A stretch of DNA of 6,639 bases from Hydrogenothermaceae bacterium (GCA_026984415.1 JALSSE010000447.1:1-6639); one strand, 5' to 3'. Shown: positions 1 through 6,038, counted from the first letter of the stretch. Numbers and translations are program-made. The notes: a model not told the origin generated them from the letters alone.

Positions 1-1
1 A

Positions 2-466
2 GTTTTAGGTGCTGGTGGAGCTTCAAGGGCTGTAATTTACGGACTGATTAATGAAAATGTAGAAAAAATATTTATTGCAAACAGAACTCCAGAAAGGGCT
101 GAAAAAATAAAAGAAGATTTCAGAAAACTACACAGATTTATAGATGAAGTTATCAACATACTATCTTTTAATCAAGTAGAAGAAGTTTTAGATAAAGTTG
201 AAATTATTGTAAATACAACATCAGTTGGTCTTAATGAAGATGATAAACCACTATTTAATTATGAAAAAATAAAACCTGAACATACAGTAGTTGATATCAT
301 ATATAAAAAAACCCCTCTCTTAAAAACCGCAGAAAAAAAAGGCTGTAAATGGCAGGATGGATTACCAATGCTTATTTATCAAGGTATGAAATCCTTTGAA
401 CTATGGACTAAAAAATGGCCTGATGTATCTTTTGAAGAAGTAAAAAAAGTCTTTACAAATTCTTAA
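2..466 (+). CDS. aroE: Shikimate dehydrogenase, C-terminal part (5' end outside window)
   Basis: The frame is open from the window edge to TAA at 464-466 and gives 154 residues, roughly the C-terminal half of a protein usually about 270 residues long. AroE reduces 3-dehydroshikimate to shikimate with NADPH in the cytoplasmic pathway to chorismate and aromatic amino acids. The fragment begins in the nucleotide-binding Rossmann motif (VLGAGGASRA). It continues with the NRTPERA segment typical of NADP-specific AroE, then NTTSVGL, DIIYKKTPLL and the C-terminal DGLPMLIYQG block, whose Gln lies at the shikimate site in known structures. The motifs are intact, so it looks functional. The next gene starts 44 bp after the stop with no convincing terminator between them, so transcription may continue into the regulatory pair; no functional link to that pair is evident. 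Identification is secure; the N-terminal catalytic Lys/Asp region is not visible here. Confidence 0.95.
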   Translation, partial: VLGAGGASRAVIYGLINENVEKIFIANRTPERAEKIKEDFRKLHRFIDEVINILSFNQVEEVLDKVEIIVNTTSVGLNEDDKPLFNYEKIKPEHTVVDIIYKKTPLLKTAEKKGCKWQDGLPMLIYQGMKSFELWTKKWPDVSFEEVKKVFTNS

Positions 467-510
467 AAATTATCGAAATTCTTTTTAAATAAACATTTTC
501 ACAAGGTAGG

Positions 511-993
511 TTGATTTTGGAAATAGACTATAGGAAATTAAGACACGACCTAAACTCTTTGTTTTTCAAATTAGAAACATCTACTTTTTTACTGGAAGAA
601 GAAACAAATCAACAGGAAAAAGAAAAAATACTAAACATTCTAAAAAAGGTAGAAAAAAAGCTAAAAATATTTTTAAATGCTATTTTAATTGAAAATGAAA
701 ATTTTAAAGCAAAAATACAGAAAATCAATATCTCAGAACTAATAAATACAGATGAAAATGTGGTTATTCATACAGACAAAGGAATATTAGAAATAGCTTT
801 TGATATTCTTTTCCTTTTAAACAAAAAAGAAAATTTTAATCCTGAAATTCTAAATAATAAAATAGTAATAAATGGAAATTTTGAATTAGAAGATGAAATT
901 GAAAAATACCTTATATTATCTTTAAATAAATTTTCAAAAAAGGGAAATTTAAAAATTGATATAAACAGAGAAAAGGCAGTAGTAAGTTGGTAG
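511..993 (+). CDS. Short histidine-kinase-like DHp protein lacking ATP-binding G boxes
   Basis: The predicted protein has 160 residues, is rich in Lys/Glu and has no signal peptide or membrane segment, so it should be cytoplasmic. Residues about 5-65 look like a two-helix DHp domain: the motif LRHDLNSLFFKLE resembles a histidine-kinase H box, with His12 as the likely phospho-acceptor. A second helix rich in Lys/Glu follows (about 35-65). The rest (about 70-160) resembles the beginning of a HATPase domain, ending in ILSLNKFSKKGNLKIDI where an N box would be. The N-box Asn is not conserved, and the protein stops before any DxGxG (G1) or later G box. It therefore probably cannot bind ATP as a normal kinase. 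It may act as a histidine phosphotransferase, by analogy with Spo0B or ChpT, or as a dimerising modulator. The stop overlaps the start of the downstream NtrC-type regulator by 7 bp, which suggests translational coupling and partnership. The start is ambiguous: TTG 511 or TTG 517, both downstream of AAGGTAGG at 503-510. TTG 517 has the better spacing and would shorten the protein by two residues. The function is inferred. Confidence 0.7.
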   Translation: MILEIDYRKLRHDLNSLFFKLETSTFLLEEETNQQEKEKILNILKKVEKKLKIFLNAILIENENFKAKIQKINISELINTDENVVIHTDKGILEIAFDILFLLNKKENFNPEILNNKIVINGNFELEDEIEKYLILSLNKFSKKGNLKIDINREKAVVSW

Positions 994-2318
994 AAGAAAA
1001 AAGAATTTTGATAATTGACGATGACAAAGATATTTTAACTTTAATGGGAATTCAACTAAAAAAATATGGTTACCAGATTACAACAGAATCTTCAGCATTT
1101 AAAGCTTTAGATAGACTTTCTTATGAAAATTATGACCTTATCCTATTAGACCAGAAAATGCCTGAAATTGAAGGGATAGAATTTATTGAAAATATAAAAA
1201 ACAGCAGTTTACTGTCCCACATACCTGTAATAATAATGACCGCATTTGGAAACATAGAAGATGCCGTTGAAGCAATGAAAAAAGGAGCTTTCCACTACAT
1301 AACAAAACCTATTAATTTTGATGAGCTGAACCTGATAATCAAACAAGCTTTAAACTTTTCCTCTTTAGAAAAAGAAGTTAAGCAGTTTAAGGAAATATTT
1401 TCAATAGATATAATTGCTGAAAGTCCACAGATGAAAAGAATAGTAAGACATATAGAAAGTATTGCACCTTCAGATGTAACGGTTCTAATAACTGGAGAAA
1501 GTGGTGTTGGTAAAGAAGTAGTAGCTAAACTTATACACAAAAAAAGCAAAAGAAAAAACAAACCATTTGTAGCAATAAACTGTGGAGCTATTCCAAAAGA
1601 GCTTTTAGAAAGTGAGCTGTTTGGATATGTAAAAGGTGCTTTTACTGGAGCTTCATCAAATAAAAAAGGTTTAATTGAAGAAGCAAACGGGGGAACATTA
1701 TTTTTGGATGAAATTGGAGAACTACCGATTGATTTACAGGTTAAATTATTGAGAGTTTTGCAGGAAAACGAAATAAGACCTATTGGCAGTAATAAATCTA
1801 AAGAAATAAATGTAAGGTTTATAGCTGCAACAAACAAAAATTTAGAAGAAATGGTAAAAAAAGGATTATTTAGAAAAGACCTATTTTATAGACTAAATGT
1901 TATCCCAATTCATATTCCTCCACTCAGAGAAAGAAAAGAAGATATAGTTCCACTGGCAAAGTACTTTATAAAAAAGTTTTGTTTAAAGTACAATGTCCCT
2001 GAAAAAGAGCTGACAAAAAATGCCATTCAACAGCTCTTAAATTACAACTGGGATGGAAATGTACGGGAATTAGAACACATGATAGAAAGGGCAGTTATAA
2101 TAACAAACGGAAATAAAATTGATAATGTTTTAATAAAAGATGTATCAAATTCATACACAATAAGACCGTATAATGAGATGAAAGAAGAATTTGAAAAAAA
2201 TTATCTTACTAATCTTTTAGAATACACAAATTTTAATATCTCAAAAGCTTCAAAAATATCAGGCAAAACAAGAGCTGAAATTTACAGATTAATGAAAAAA
2301 TATAACATAAAAAAGTAG
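987..2318 (+). CDS. NtrC-family sigma-54-dependent response regulator
   Basis: This 443-residue protein has the complete receiver-AAA+-Fis architecture. The receiver (about 5-120) has acidic residues D11-D13, phospho-acceptor D55 in LILLDQKMP, T85 and K107. The AAA+ domain (about 140-375) has Walker A GESGVGKE at 170-177, the sigma-54-contacting GAFTGA loop at 217-222, Walker B GTLFLDE at 236-242, and the WDGNVREL block at 355-362. The C-terminus (about 410-443) is a Fis-type helix-turn-helix. Known members bind upstream sites as oligomers and use ATP to open promoters bound by sigma-54 RNA polymerase. The start is TTG 987, inside the TTGGTAG overlap with the preceding gene, with AAGG at 973-976 as ribosome-binding site. 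This fits coupled translation with the DHp protein, its probable phosphoryl donor or modulator. Likely target: the downstream cytochrome gene, preceded by matching palindromes and a sigma-54-like element. The family call is very secure; the target and stimulus are inferred, and no specific gene name can be assigned. Confidence 0.97.
   Translation: MVEEKRILIIDDDKDILTLMGIQLKKYGYQITTESSAFKALDRLSYENYDLILLDQKMPEIEGIEFIENIKNSSLLSHIPVIIMTAFGNIEDAVEAMKKGAFHYITKPINFDELNLIIKQALNFSSLEKEVKQFKEIFSIDIIAESPQMKRIVRHIESIAPSDVTVLITGESGVGKEVVAKLIHKKSKRKNKPFVAINCGAIPKELLESELFGYVKGAFTGASSNKKGLIEEANGGTLFLDEIGELPIDLQVKLLRVLQENEIRPIGSNKSKEINVRFIAATNKNLEEMVKKGLFRKDLFYRLNVIPIHIPPLRERKEDIVPLAKYFIKKFCLKYNVPEKELTKNAIQQLLNYNWDGNVRELEHMIERAVIITNGNKIDNVLIKDVSNSYTIRPYNEMKEEFEKNYLTNLLEYTNFNISKASKISGKTRAEIYRLMKKYNIKK
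2141..2157. promoter_or_regulatory. Palindromic site S1 (TGTAT-N7-ATACA), inside the regulator gene
   Basis: The sequence TGTATCAAATTCATACA has 5-bp inverted arms around a 7-bp centre and differs from site S3 by one base. It lies in codons for residues 385-391 of the NtrC-type regulator, in the linker between the AAA+ and helix-turn-helix domains where protein constraint is low. Activators of this family commonly bind 17-bp dyads well upstream of their promoters, so an intragenic upstream activating site is plausible. Binding is inferred, not shown. Confidence 0.5.
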
Positions 2319-2335
2319 TGTATTAAAATAATACA
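2319..2335. promoter_or_regulatory. Palindromic site S2 (perfect 7-3-7 dyad)
   Basis: The sequence TGTATTAAAATAATACA begins directly after the stop codon of the regulator gene. Its 7-bp arms TGTATTA and TAATACA are perfect inverted repeats around AAA. It has the same length and the same outer arms as S1 and S3, and the same 17-bp geometry as classical NtrC-family dyads. It contains almost no G or C and has no following T tract, so it is not a good intrinsic terminator. Its centre is 178 bp from the centre of S1 and 102 bp from that of S3. It is interpreted as an activator-binding site. Confidence 0.6.
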
Positions 2336-2420
2336 TTCATTGTAATTATCAATATTCAAGCCTCCAAAAATCTAATATTTAAAATTTTTACAAAAAACCT
2401 TAATTAATCTTCTTCTTTAG

Positions 2421-2437
2421 TGTATCAATTTCATACA
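2421..2437. promoter_or_regulatory. Palindromic site S3 (TGTAT-N7-ATACA)
   Basis: The sequence TGTATCAATTTCATACA has 5-bp inverted arms and is identical to S1 at 16 of 17 positions. Its centre lies about 62 bp upstream of the GG of the sigma-54-like -24 element at 2491, a reasonable position for an enhancer site of an NtrC-type activator. It is probably recognised by the regulator encoded at 987-2318, which is the nearest DNA-binding protein of the right class. Confidence 0.6.
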
Positions 2438-2488
2438 TATAAACACAATACAAATTGCATAAGTTATTGAAAAATAAATAATTATTAA

Positions 2489-2506
2489 TTGGCATAAAAC
2501 TTTCAT
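2489..2506 (+). promoter_or_regulatory. Sigma-54-like -24/-12 promoter (imperfect) for the cytochrome gene
   Basis: TTGGCA at 2489-2494 matches the -24 half of the sigma-54 consensus. The -12 half falls at exactly the required distance (10 nt between the GG and the -12 dinucleotide) but reads TTTCA instead of TTGCA, so the usually conserved G is missing. Transcription would begin near 2516, leaving a leader of about 25 nt that contains the AAAGGAGG ribosome-binding site at 2528-2535. The context is supportive: a sigma-54 activator gene directly upstream and matching dyads in front. The -12 mismatch keeps this tentative. Confidence 0.45.
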
Positions 2507-2541
2507 AATAAAACAACAAGAAAAAAGAAAGGAGGAATATC

Positions 2542-4839
2542 ATGCGGAAAATAATGCTATTTTCATTTTTACCGATTTTTATCTTTTTGCTCTCTTCGTG
2601 TGGAGTAGGTGGAACATCTTCTAATTCCGATAATGAAGTATCCGTTACAGGAAGAGTTGTGCCGTCTATAAGTTCAGCGTCTGTAAAAATTGGGGATACA
2701 GAAATAAAGTACATCTCTGCTCTATCAGCAGAAAGTGGGAAAAGGGTAAAGTTCACAGCAGCAAAAATAAAAGATGATGGTTCGTTTAGACTGAAATTGA
2801 AGAAGAAACGTAAGTATTCGTTTGTACTGTATGACAAAGATGGAAATCCGGTTGCTGGTATTAAAAAAGGTTCAAAAAATGCATTTGAATTTTTAGGAAA
2901 TTCTTATATAGAAATACAACTTGGAGACAAAGATGGAAATGGAAAACCAGATATAGTTTCTATCTATACTGATAATAATGCAAAAGAAACAGAAGATAAA
3001 GATATTGAAGATAACAACAATAACGGTATCCCTGATAATGCTGAAGACACTAATATAAAAGATAATGATAATGACTCTTACGATAGCGATAAATCATACA
3101 GTGACAAAGATGATGATAAAGACAATGACTCTAATTACAACCATGATAATGATAATGACAATGATAATGATTCAAATAATAACAACGGTGATAACAATGG
3201 TGGAAATGACAATAATGGAAATGATAATGGAAACAACAATAATAGTGGAAATAACGGCGGAGGAAACAATACGGGAAATGGAAACTTATTCACCACAACA
3301 AATGGTTATACAATCTTAGCGTGGAACGATTTAGGAATGCACTGTATGGATGGAAATGATTATTCAGTATTTTCAATATTACCACCTTACAACACACTTC
3401 ATGCACATGTTATCAAAAAAGGTGGAGAACCTGATATAAAGAAAAATGTAGAAGTAACATACGAAGCTGTTGCTGACCCAGATACAGGCTCAATAAACAC
3501 AATAAGTTCAACCAAAACAAACTTCTGGCAGTATGTACAAAAACTATTTGGTGCAAACGTCCCTCCAGATATGGGTTTAGCAGGAAAACCTATGCAGTCA
3601 ACTACTCCTACACCAATGGATTATGAATCAAAATATAAAATATTCAAAGCTGAAGGAATACCTATAACTCCTTATGATGACAATGGAAATAAAAACTTTT
3701 ATCCTTTAACAAAAGTTGTAGCAAAAGATTCAAATGGAAACATACTTGCTGAAACAACTACAGTTTTACCTGTAAGTGATGAAATGGATTGTAGAGCGTG
3801 TCATGGCTCTAATGCAGGATATCCTTATACAAAACCTTCATCAGGATGGGAAAATGACCCAGACCCAGAGAAAGATTATAAATACAACATACTAAAACTA
3901 CACGACGATAAACATGATATATCTGCATACCTTGCAGACTTACAGGCTAAAGGTTATAACTATCAACCATCTCTTTACCAGACTGCAAAAAGTGGAACTC
4001 CTATTCTTTGTGCTGCATGCCACAGGTCTAACGCATTACCAGGAACAGGTATAAATGGAATACCTCAATTAACTACAGCTATTCATGCAAAACACGCAAC
4101 TGCAATAGACCCAACAAATGGAAAAACTCTAAACAATATTTCAAACAGAAGCTCATGTTATAGATGTCATCCGGGACTTCAAACCCAGTGTTTAAGAGGT
4201 GCTATGGGTGGAAATGGAATACAGTGTCAGGACTGTCATGGAAATATGGCAATGGTAGGAAAATCTGGAAGAGAAGGATGGTTTGATATGCCTAACTGTC
4301 AGGCGTGTCACCACGATGGAATAAGAGAACTAAAAGCAATTGTTAATGGACAGTTAAGACAGGTTAACGATACAAGATTTGCTACAAATCCTGATACACC
4401 AATGAAAGGTTACAGCTTATTCAGGTTTAGTAAAGGTCATAAAGGTATTCAGTGTGAAGCCTGCCACGGTTCAACACATGCAATATACCCATCAACCCAC
4501 AAAGGAGATAATTTACAGAGTATAGCCCTACAGGGTTATAAAGGAACAATTGTTGAATGTTCTGTTTGCCATGGAAACAATGTCCCAACTACTGGAAGTG
4601 GTGGTCCACATGGAATGCATACTGTTGGTCAAAAATGGGTGGATAAACACGGTGATTACGCTGAACATAACGCAAGCTCATGTACTGCATGCCACGGAAA
4701 AAATTACAGAGGTTCTTTCCTTTCAGAGCTAAAAACTACAAAAACCTTTAACACCGAATGGGGTACAAAAACATTCCAGGCTGGACACCAGATAAGCTGT
4801 TATGACTGCCATAATGGTCCTAAAGGTGGAGATGATTAG
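2542..4839 (+). CDS. Nine-haem c-type cytochrome lipoprotein with Asp/Asn-rich linker
   Basis: The 765-residue protein starts at ATG 2542, 6 nt after the strong ribosome-binding site AAAGGAGG. Residues 1-20 form a lipoprotein signal ending in LLSSC, with Cys20 as the lipidated residue. Residues about 30-128 look like a beta-sandwich (VTGRVVP, DDGSFRLKL, YSFVLYDKDGNPVAG), similar to carboxypeptidase-regulatory-like domains. Two calcium-type acidic turns follow (D129-D137 and D157-D165), then a long Asp/Asn/Gly linker to about residue 253. Residues 255-416 form a haem-free region opening with ILAWNDLGMHCMDG. Nine CXXCH motifs begin at Cys 417, 490, 539, 562, 586, 638, 673, 714 and 753, enough for nine covalently bound haems. 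The protein is exported and membrane-anchored and most likely transfers electrons at the outer membrane or cell surface. The electron acceptor or donor is not evident and no named family is assigned. It appears to be a single-gene unit, with a sigma-54-like promoter in front and an intrinsic terminator behind. Confidence 0.93.
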   Translation: MRKIMLFSFLPIFIFLLSSCGVGGTSSNSDNEVSVTGRVVPSISSASVKIGDTEIKYISALSAESGKRVKFTAAKIKDDGSFRLKLKKKRKYSFVLYDKDGNPVAGIKKGSKNAFEFLGNSYIEIQLGDKDGNGKPDIVSIYTDNNAKETEDKDIEDNNNNGIPDNAEDTNIKDNDNDSYDSDKSYSDKDDDKDNDSNYNHDNDNDNDNDSNNNNGDNNGGNDNNGNDNGNNNNSGNNGGGNNTGNGNLFTTTNGYTILAWNDLGMHCMDGNDYSVFSILPPYNTLHAHVIKKGGEPDIKKNVEVTYEAVADPDTGSINTISSTKTNFWQYVQKLFGANVPPDMGLAGKPMQSTTPTPMDYESKYKIFKAEGIPITPYDDNGNKNFYPLTKVVAKDSNGNILAETTTVLPVSDEMDCRACHGSNAGYPYTKPSSGWENDPDPEKDYKYNILKLHDDKHDISAYLADLQAKGYNYQPSLYQTAKSGTPILCAACHRSNALPGTGINGIPQLTTAIHAKHATAIDPTNGKTLNNISNRSSCYRCHPGLQTQCLRGAMGGNGIQCQDCHGNMAMVGKSGREGWFDMPNCQACHHDGIRELKAIVNGQLRQVNDTRFATNPDTPMKGYSLFRFSKGHKGIQCEACHGSTHAIYPSTHKGDNLQSIALQGYKGTIVECSVCHGNNVPTTGSGGPHGMHTVGQKWVDKHGDYAEHNASSCTACHGKNYRGSFLSELKTTKTFNTEWGTKTFQAGHQISCYDCHNGPKGGDD
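2995..3290 (+). repeat. Low-complexity Asp/Asn/Gly-coding tract
   Basis: This part of the cytochrome gene consists largely of GAT, AAT, AAC, GAC and GGA codons, with short tandem runs of GATAAT/GACAAT around 3061-3075 and 3143-3175. It first encodes Asp/Asn/Ser-rich and then Asn/Gly-rich sequence, with almost no hydrophobic residues after about residue 165. It probably forms a flexible, hydrophilic and possibly calcium-binding spacer that holds the haem domain away from the lipid anchor. Runs like this are prone to changes in copy number by replication slippage. Confidence 0.85.
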
Positions 4840-4860
4840 CCGAGACATCTTTTTTCTCTT

Positions 4861-4891
4861 AAGCCCTTTCCTTATGGAAAGGGTTTTTTTT
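4861..4891 (+). terminator. Intrinsic terminator after the cytochrome gene
   Basis: A perfect 8-bp stem, CCCTTTCC (4864-4871) and GGAAAGGG (4876-4883), encloses a TTAT loop and is followed by eight T residues (4884-4891). Flanking A and T bases can extend the stem across a G-T pair. It lies 21 bp after the cytochrome stop codon and is the only clear rho-independent terminator in the window. It separates the cytochrome unit from the porin unit. Confidence 0.92.
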
Positions 4892-4895
4892 ATTT

Positions 4896-4911
4896 TATAA
4901 TTAGTTATGAT
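4896..4911 (+). promoter_or_regulatory. Possible -10 elements for the porin unit (weak)
   Basis: A TATAAT hexamer occurs at 4896-4901 and a TATGAT hexamer at 4906-4911, between the terminator and the porin gene. A promoter is expected here because the preceding unit is terminated. No good -35 hexamer is present at 16-18 bp upstream, and such hexamers are common by chance in AT-rich DNA. No sigma-54-like element is seen in this gap. Confidence 0.25.
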
Positions 4912-4922
4912 TAATAAAAATT

Positions 4923-4928
4923 GAGGTG
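4923..4928 (+). promoter_or_regulatory. Ribosome-binding site that points to an ATT start
   Basis: GAGGTG at 4923-4928 matches the core of the anti-Shine-Dalgarno complement. The porin frame opens only after TAA at 4930-4932 and contains no ATG, GTG or TTG before its signal-peptide-like N-terminus. The codon at the most suitable distance is ATT at 4939-4941, 10 nt after this motif. The strength of the site supports initiation there. Confidence 0.6.
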
Positions 4929-4938
4929 CTAATTTAAA

Positions 4939-6036
4939 ATTAAGAACGCAAAATTAAAAATATTCGTTTTATTAATATGTGTTCTATCCTTTATTTCAAA
5001 TTCTTATCCTGAAAACTTAATAAACTACCAGTTTGGCCGTGGTGTAAAATTCAAAAACTGCCCACTTAGATTTGGTGGATACTTTGCGTTAAAATACGAA
5101 AGCACAGATAAAAACGAGTATGAATTCAACATTGAAGATGCAGCTTTACTTATCTACGGAGATTTAACAGAAAAAACAAGATTTTTCTTAGAAATTGGGG
5201 CAAAAGAGCTTTATTTAAAGAAAAAAGAGATTGAAGATGACGAAGAAGAGGAAGAAGACGATGAAAATGAAGATGAAGAAGAAAGGTACATAAAAGAAGA
5301 AAAAGAACTAAACATAAAGCCAAAAATTGAAAGACTTTACTTTGATTATCTATATAACGATTACTTTAAAATAAGAATAGGACAATTCATAACACCTATT
5401 GGTTTATGGAATCCAGTACATATTCCACCTTTAAAGTGGACATTAATTGACCCTGTAACTGCAACAAAATTCTTCCCAAGGCTTACAACAGGAATAAAAC
5501 TTTTTGGGCTTTTACCATTTCAAAATGAAACATGGGAATACTCTTTCTTTATTCAAAAAACAAAAAACATCAATGAAAATTACGACAATTTAAAAACAGA
5601 TAATTTTGTTGGTGGAGAAATAAAAAAATATTTTGAAAGGGTTGGATTAGGGGTTTCTTTAGGTAAATTCAAAGATAAACAGATAAATAAAAACTTAAGT
5701 TTTATAGGATTAAGTTTTGATTTCACATGTACAAGAATGGAAGTTATGGCTGAGTACATGCATGGTAAAGAAAAAGACACAAATTTAAGTAATAACGATA
5801 GAAGCTCTTATTATATTCAGGGTATATACAGGGTAATATCAAAAAATTACCTGATTTTTAGAAAAGAGTACTTTAAGGAAGTTTACAACAAGAGCAAAAT
5901 AAACGCATATTTAGTTGGTTGGAACTTCAGACCGGTATATCCAATATCTATAAAATTAGAACTCCAGTGGAAAAATGACAGTGTAAAGAAAGAAAAAGAA
6001 AGGCAGTTTGCAACTTCTTTTTCCATCCTTTTTTAA
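4939..6036 (+). CDS. Outer-membrane porin-like beta-barrel protein with probable ATT start
   Basis: The frame is continuous from 4933 to TAA at 6034-6036. Taking ATT 4939 as the start gives 365 residues. The N-terminus (KNAKLKIFVLLICVLSF, then ISNSYPEN) is a clear signal peptide, probably cleaved after SNS near residue 22. The mature part has alternating-residue, aromatic-rich strands, such as YFKIRIGQFITPIGLWNP, FVGGEIKKYFERVGLGVSL and AYLVGWNFRPVYPISIKLEL. It ends in Phe (SFSILF), as expected for a barrel inserted by the BAM machinery. This resembles phosphate-selective-porin-like (OprO/P-type) barrels, but the substrate cannot be told. Residues 99-115 are almost entirely Glu/Asp and probably form a loop. 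The first in-frame standard start codon, ATG 5737, would discard most of the protein including the export signal, so it is not credible. The PstS-like gene follows after 2 nt, suggesting an operon; a partnership with the upstream cytochrome is conceivable but unproven. Confidence 0.82.
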   Translation: MKNAKLKIFVLLICVLSFISNSYPENLINYQFGRGVKFKNCPLRFGGYFALKYESTDKNEYEFNIEDAALLIYGDLTEKTRFFLEIGAKELYLKKKEIEDDEEEEEDDENEDEEERYIKEEKELNIKPKIERLYFDYLYNDYFKIRIGQFITPIGLWNPVHIPPLKWTLIDPVTATKFFPRLTTGIKLFGLLPFQNETWEYSFFIQKTKNINENYDNLKTDNFVGGEIKKYFERVGLGVSLGKFKDKQINKNLSFIGLSFDFTCTRMEVMAEYMHGKEKDTNLSNNDRSSYYIQGIYRVISKNYLIFRKEYFKEVYNKSKINAYLVGWNFRPVYPISIKLELQWKNDSVKKEKERQFATSFSILF

Positions 6037-6038
6037 AA

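Noticed and set aside
467..510. Terminator between aroE and the DHp gene
   Set aside because: Only a weak, imperfect AT-only hairpin can be drawn (AAAAATT against AATTCTTTTT), too unstable to call.
1295..1837. 180-residue open frame on the - strand inside the sigma-54 activator gene
   Set aside because: It lies antisense to the highly conserved AAA+ and receiver coding sequence, its product has no recognisable domain, and it is explained by the codon use of the real gene.
2319..2335. S2 palindrome as a transcription terminator of the regulator gene
   Set aside because: The stem is almost entirely A-T, has a 3-nt loop and no T tract follows; its match to S1 and S3 favours a protein-binding site.
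2455..2460. TTGCAT at 2455-2460 as a sigma-54 -12 element
   Set aside because: No GG is present at the required distance upstream (2445-2446 reads AC).
2489..2509. Sigma-70 promoter using TTGGCA as -35 or CATAAT (2504-2509) as -10
   Set aside because: TTGGCA has no -10 at 16-18 bp downstream, and CATAAT has no -35 at a proper distance upstream (TTGAAA at 2467-2472 is 31 bp away).
2400..2837. 145-residue open frame on the - strand over the cytochrome promoter and N-terminus
   Set aside because: It overlaps the lipoprotein signal and the regulatory region on the opposite strand, and has no ribosome-binding site or family resemblance.
3065..3319. 84-residue + frame rich in Met/Ile/Thr
   Set aside because: It is an out-of-frame reading of the GAT/AAT repeat tract in the cytochrome gene.
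4550..4732. 60-residue + frame within the haem region
   Set aside because: It is an out-of-frame reading of the CXXCH-coding region; the haem-binding frame is clearly the real one.
5580..5780. 66-residue - strand frame inside the porin gene
   Set aside because: It is antisense to the barrel-coding sequence, with no motif or translation signal.
5737..6036. Porin gene starting at ATG 5737
   Set aside because: The same frame is open upstream to 4933 and encodes a signal peptide and barrel strands, so ATG 5737 is an internal Met and not the start.
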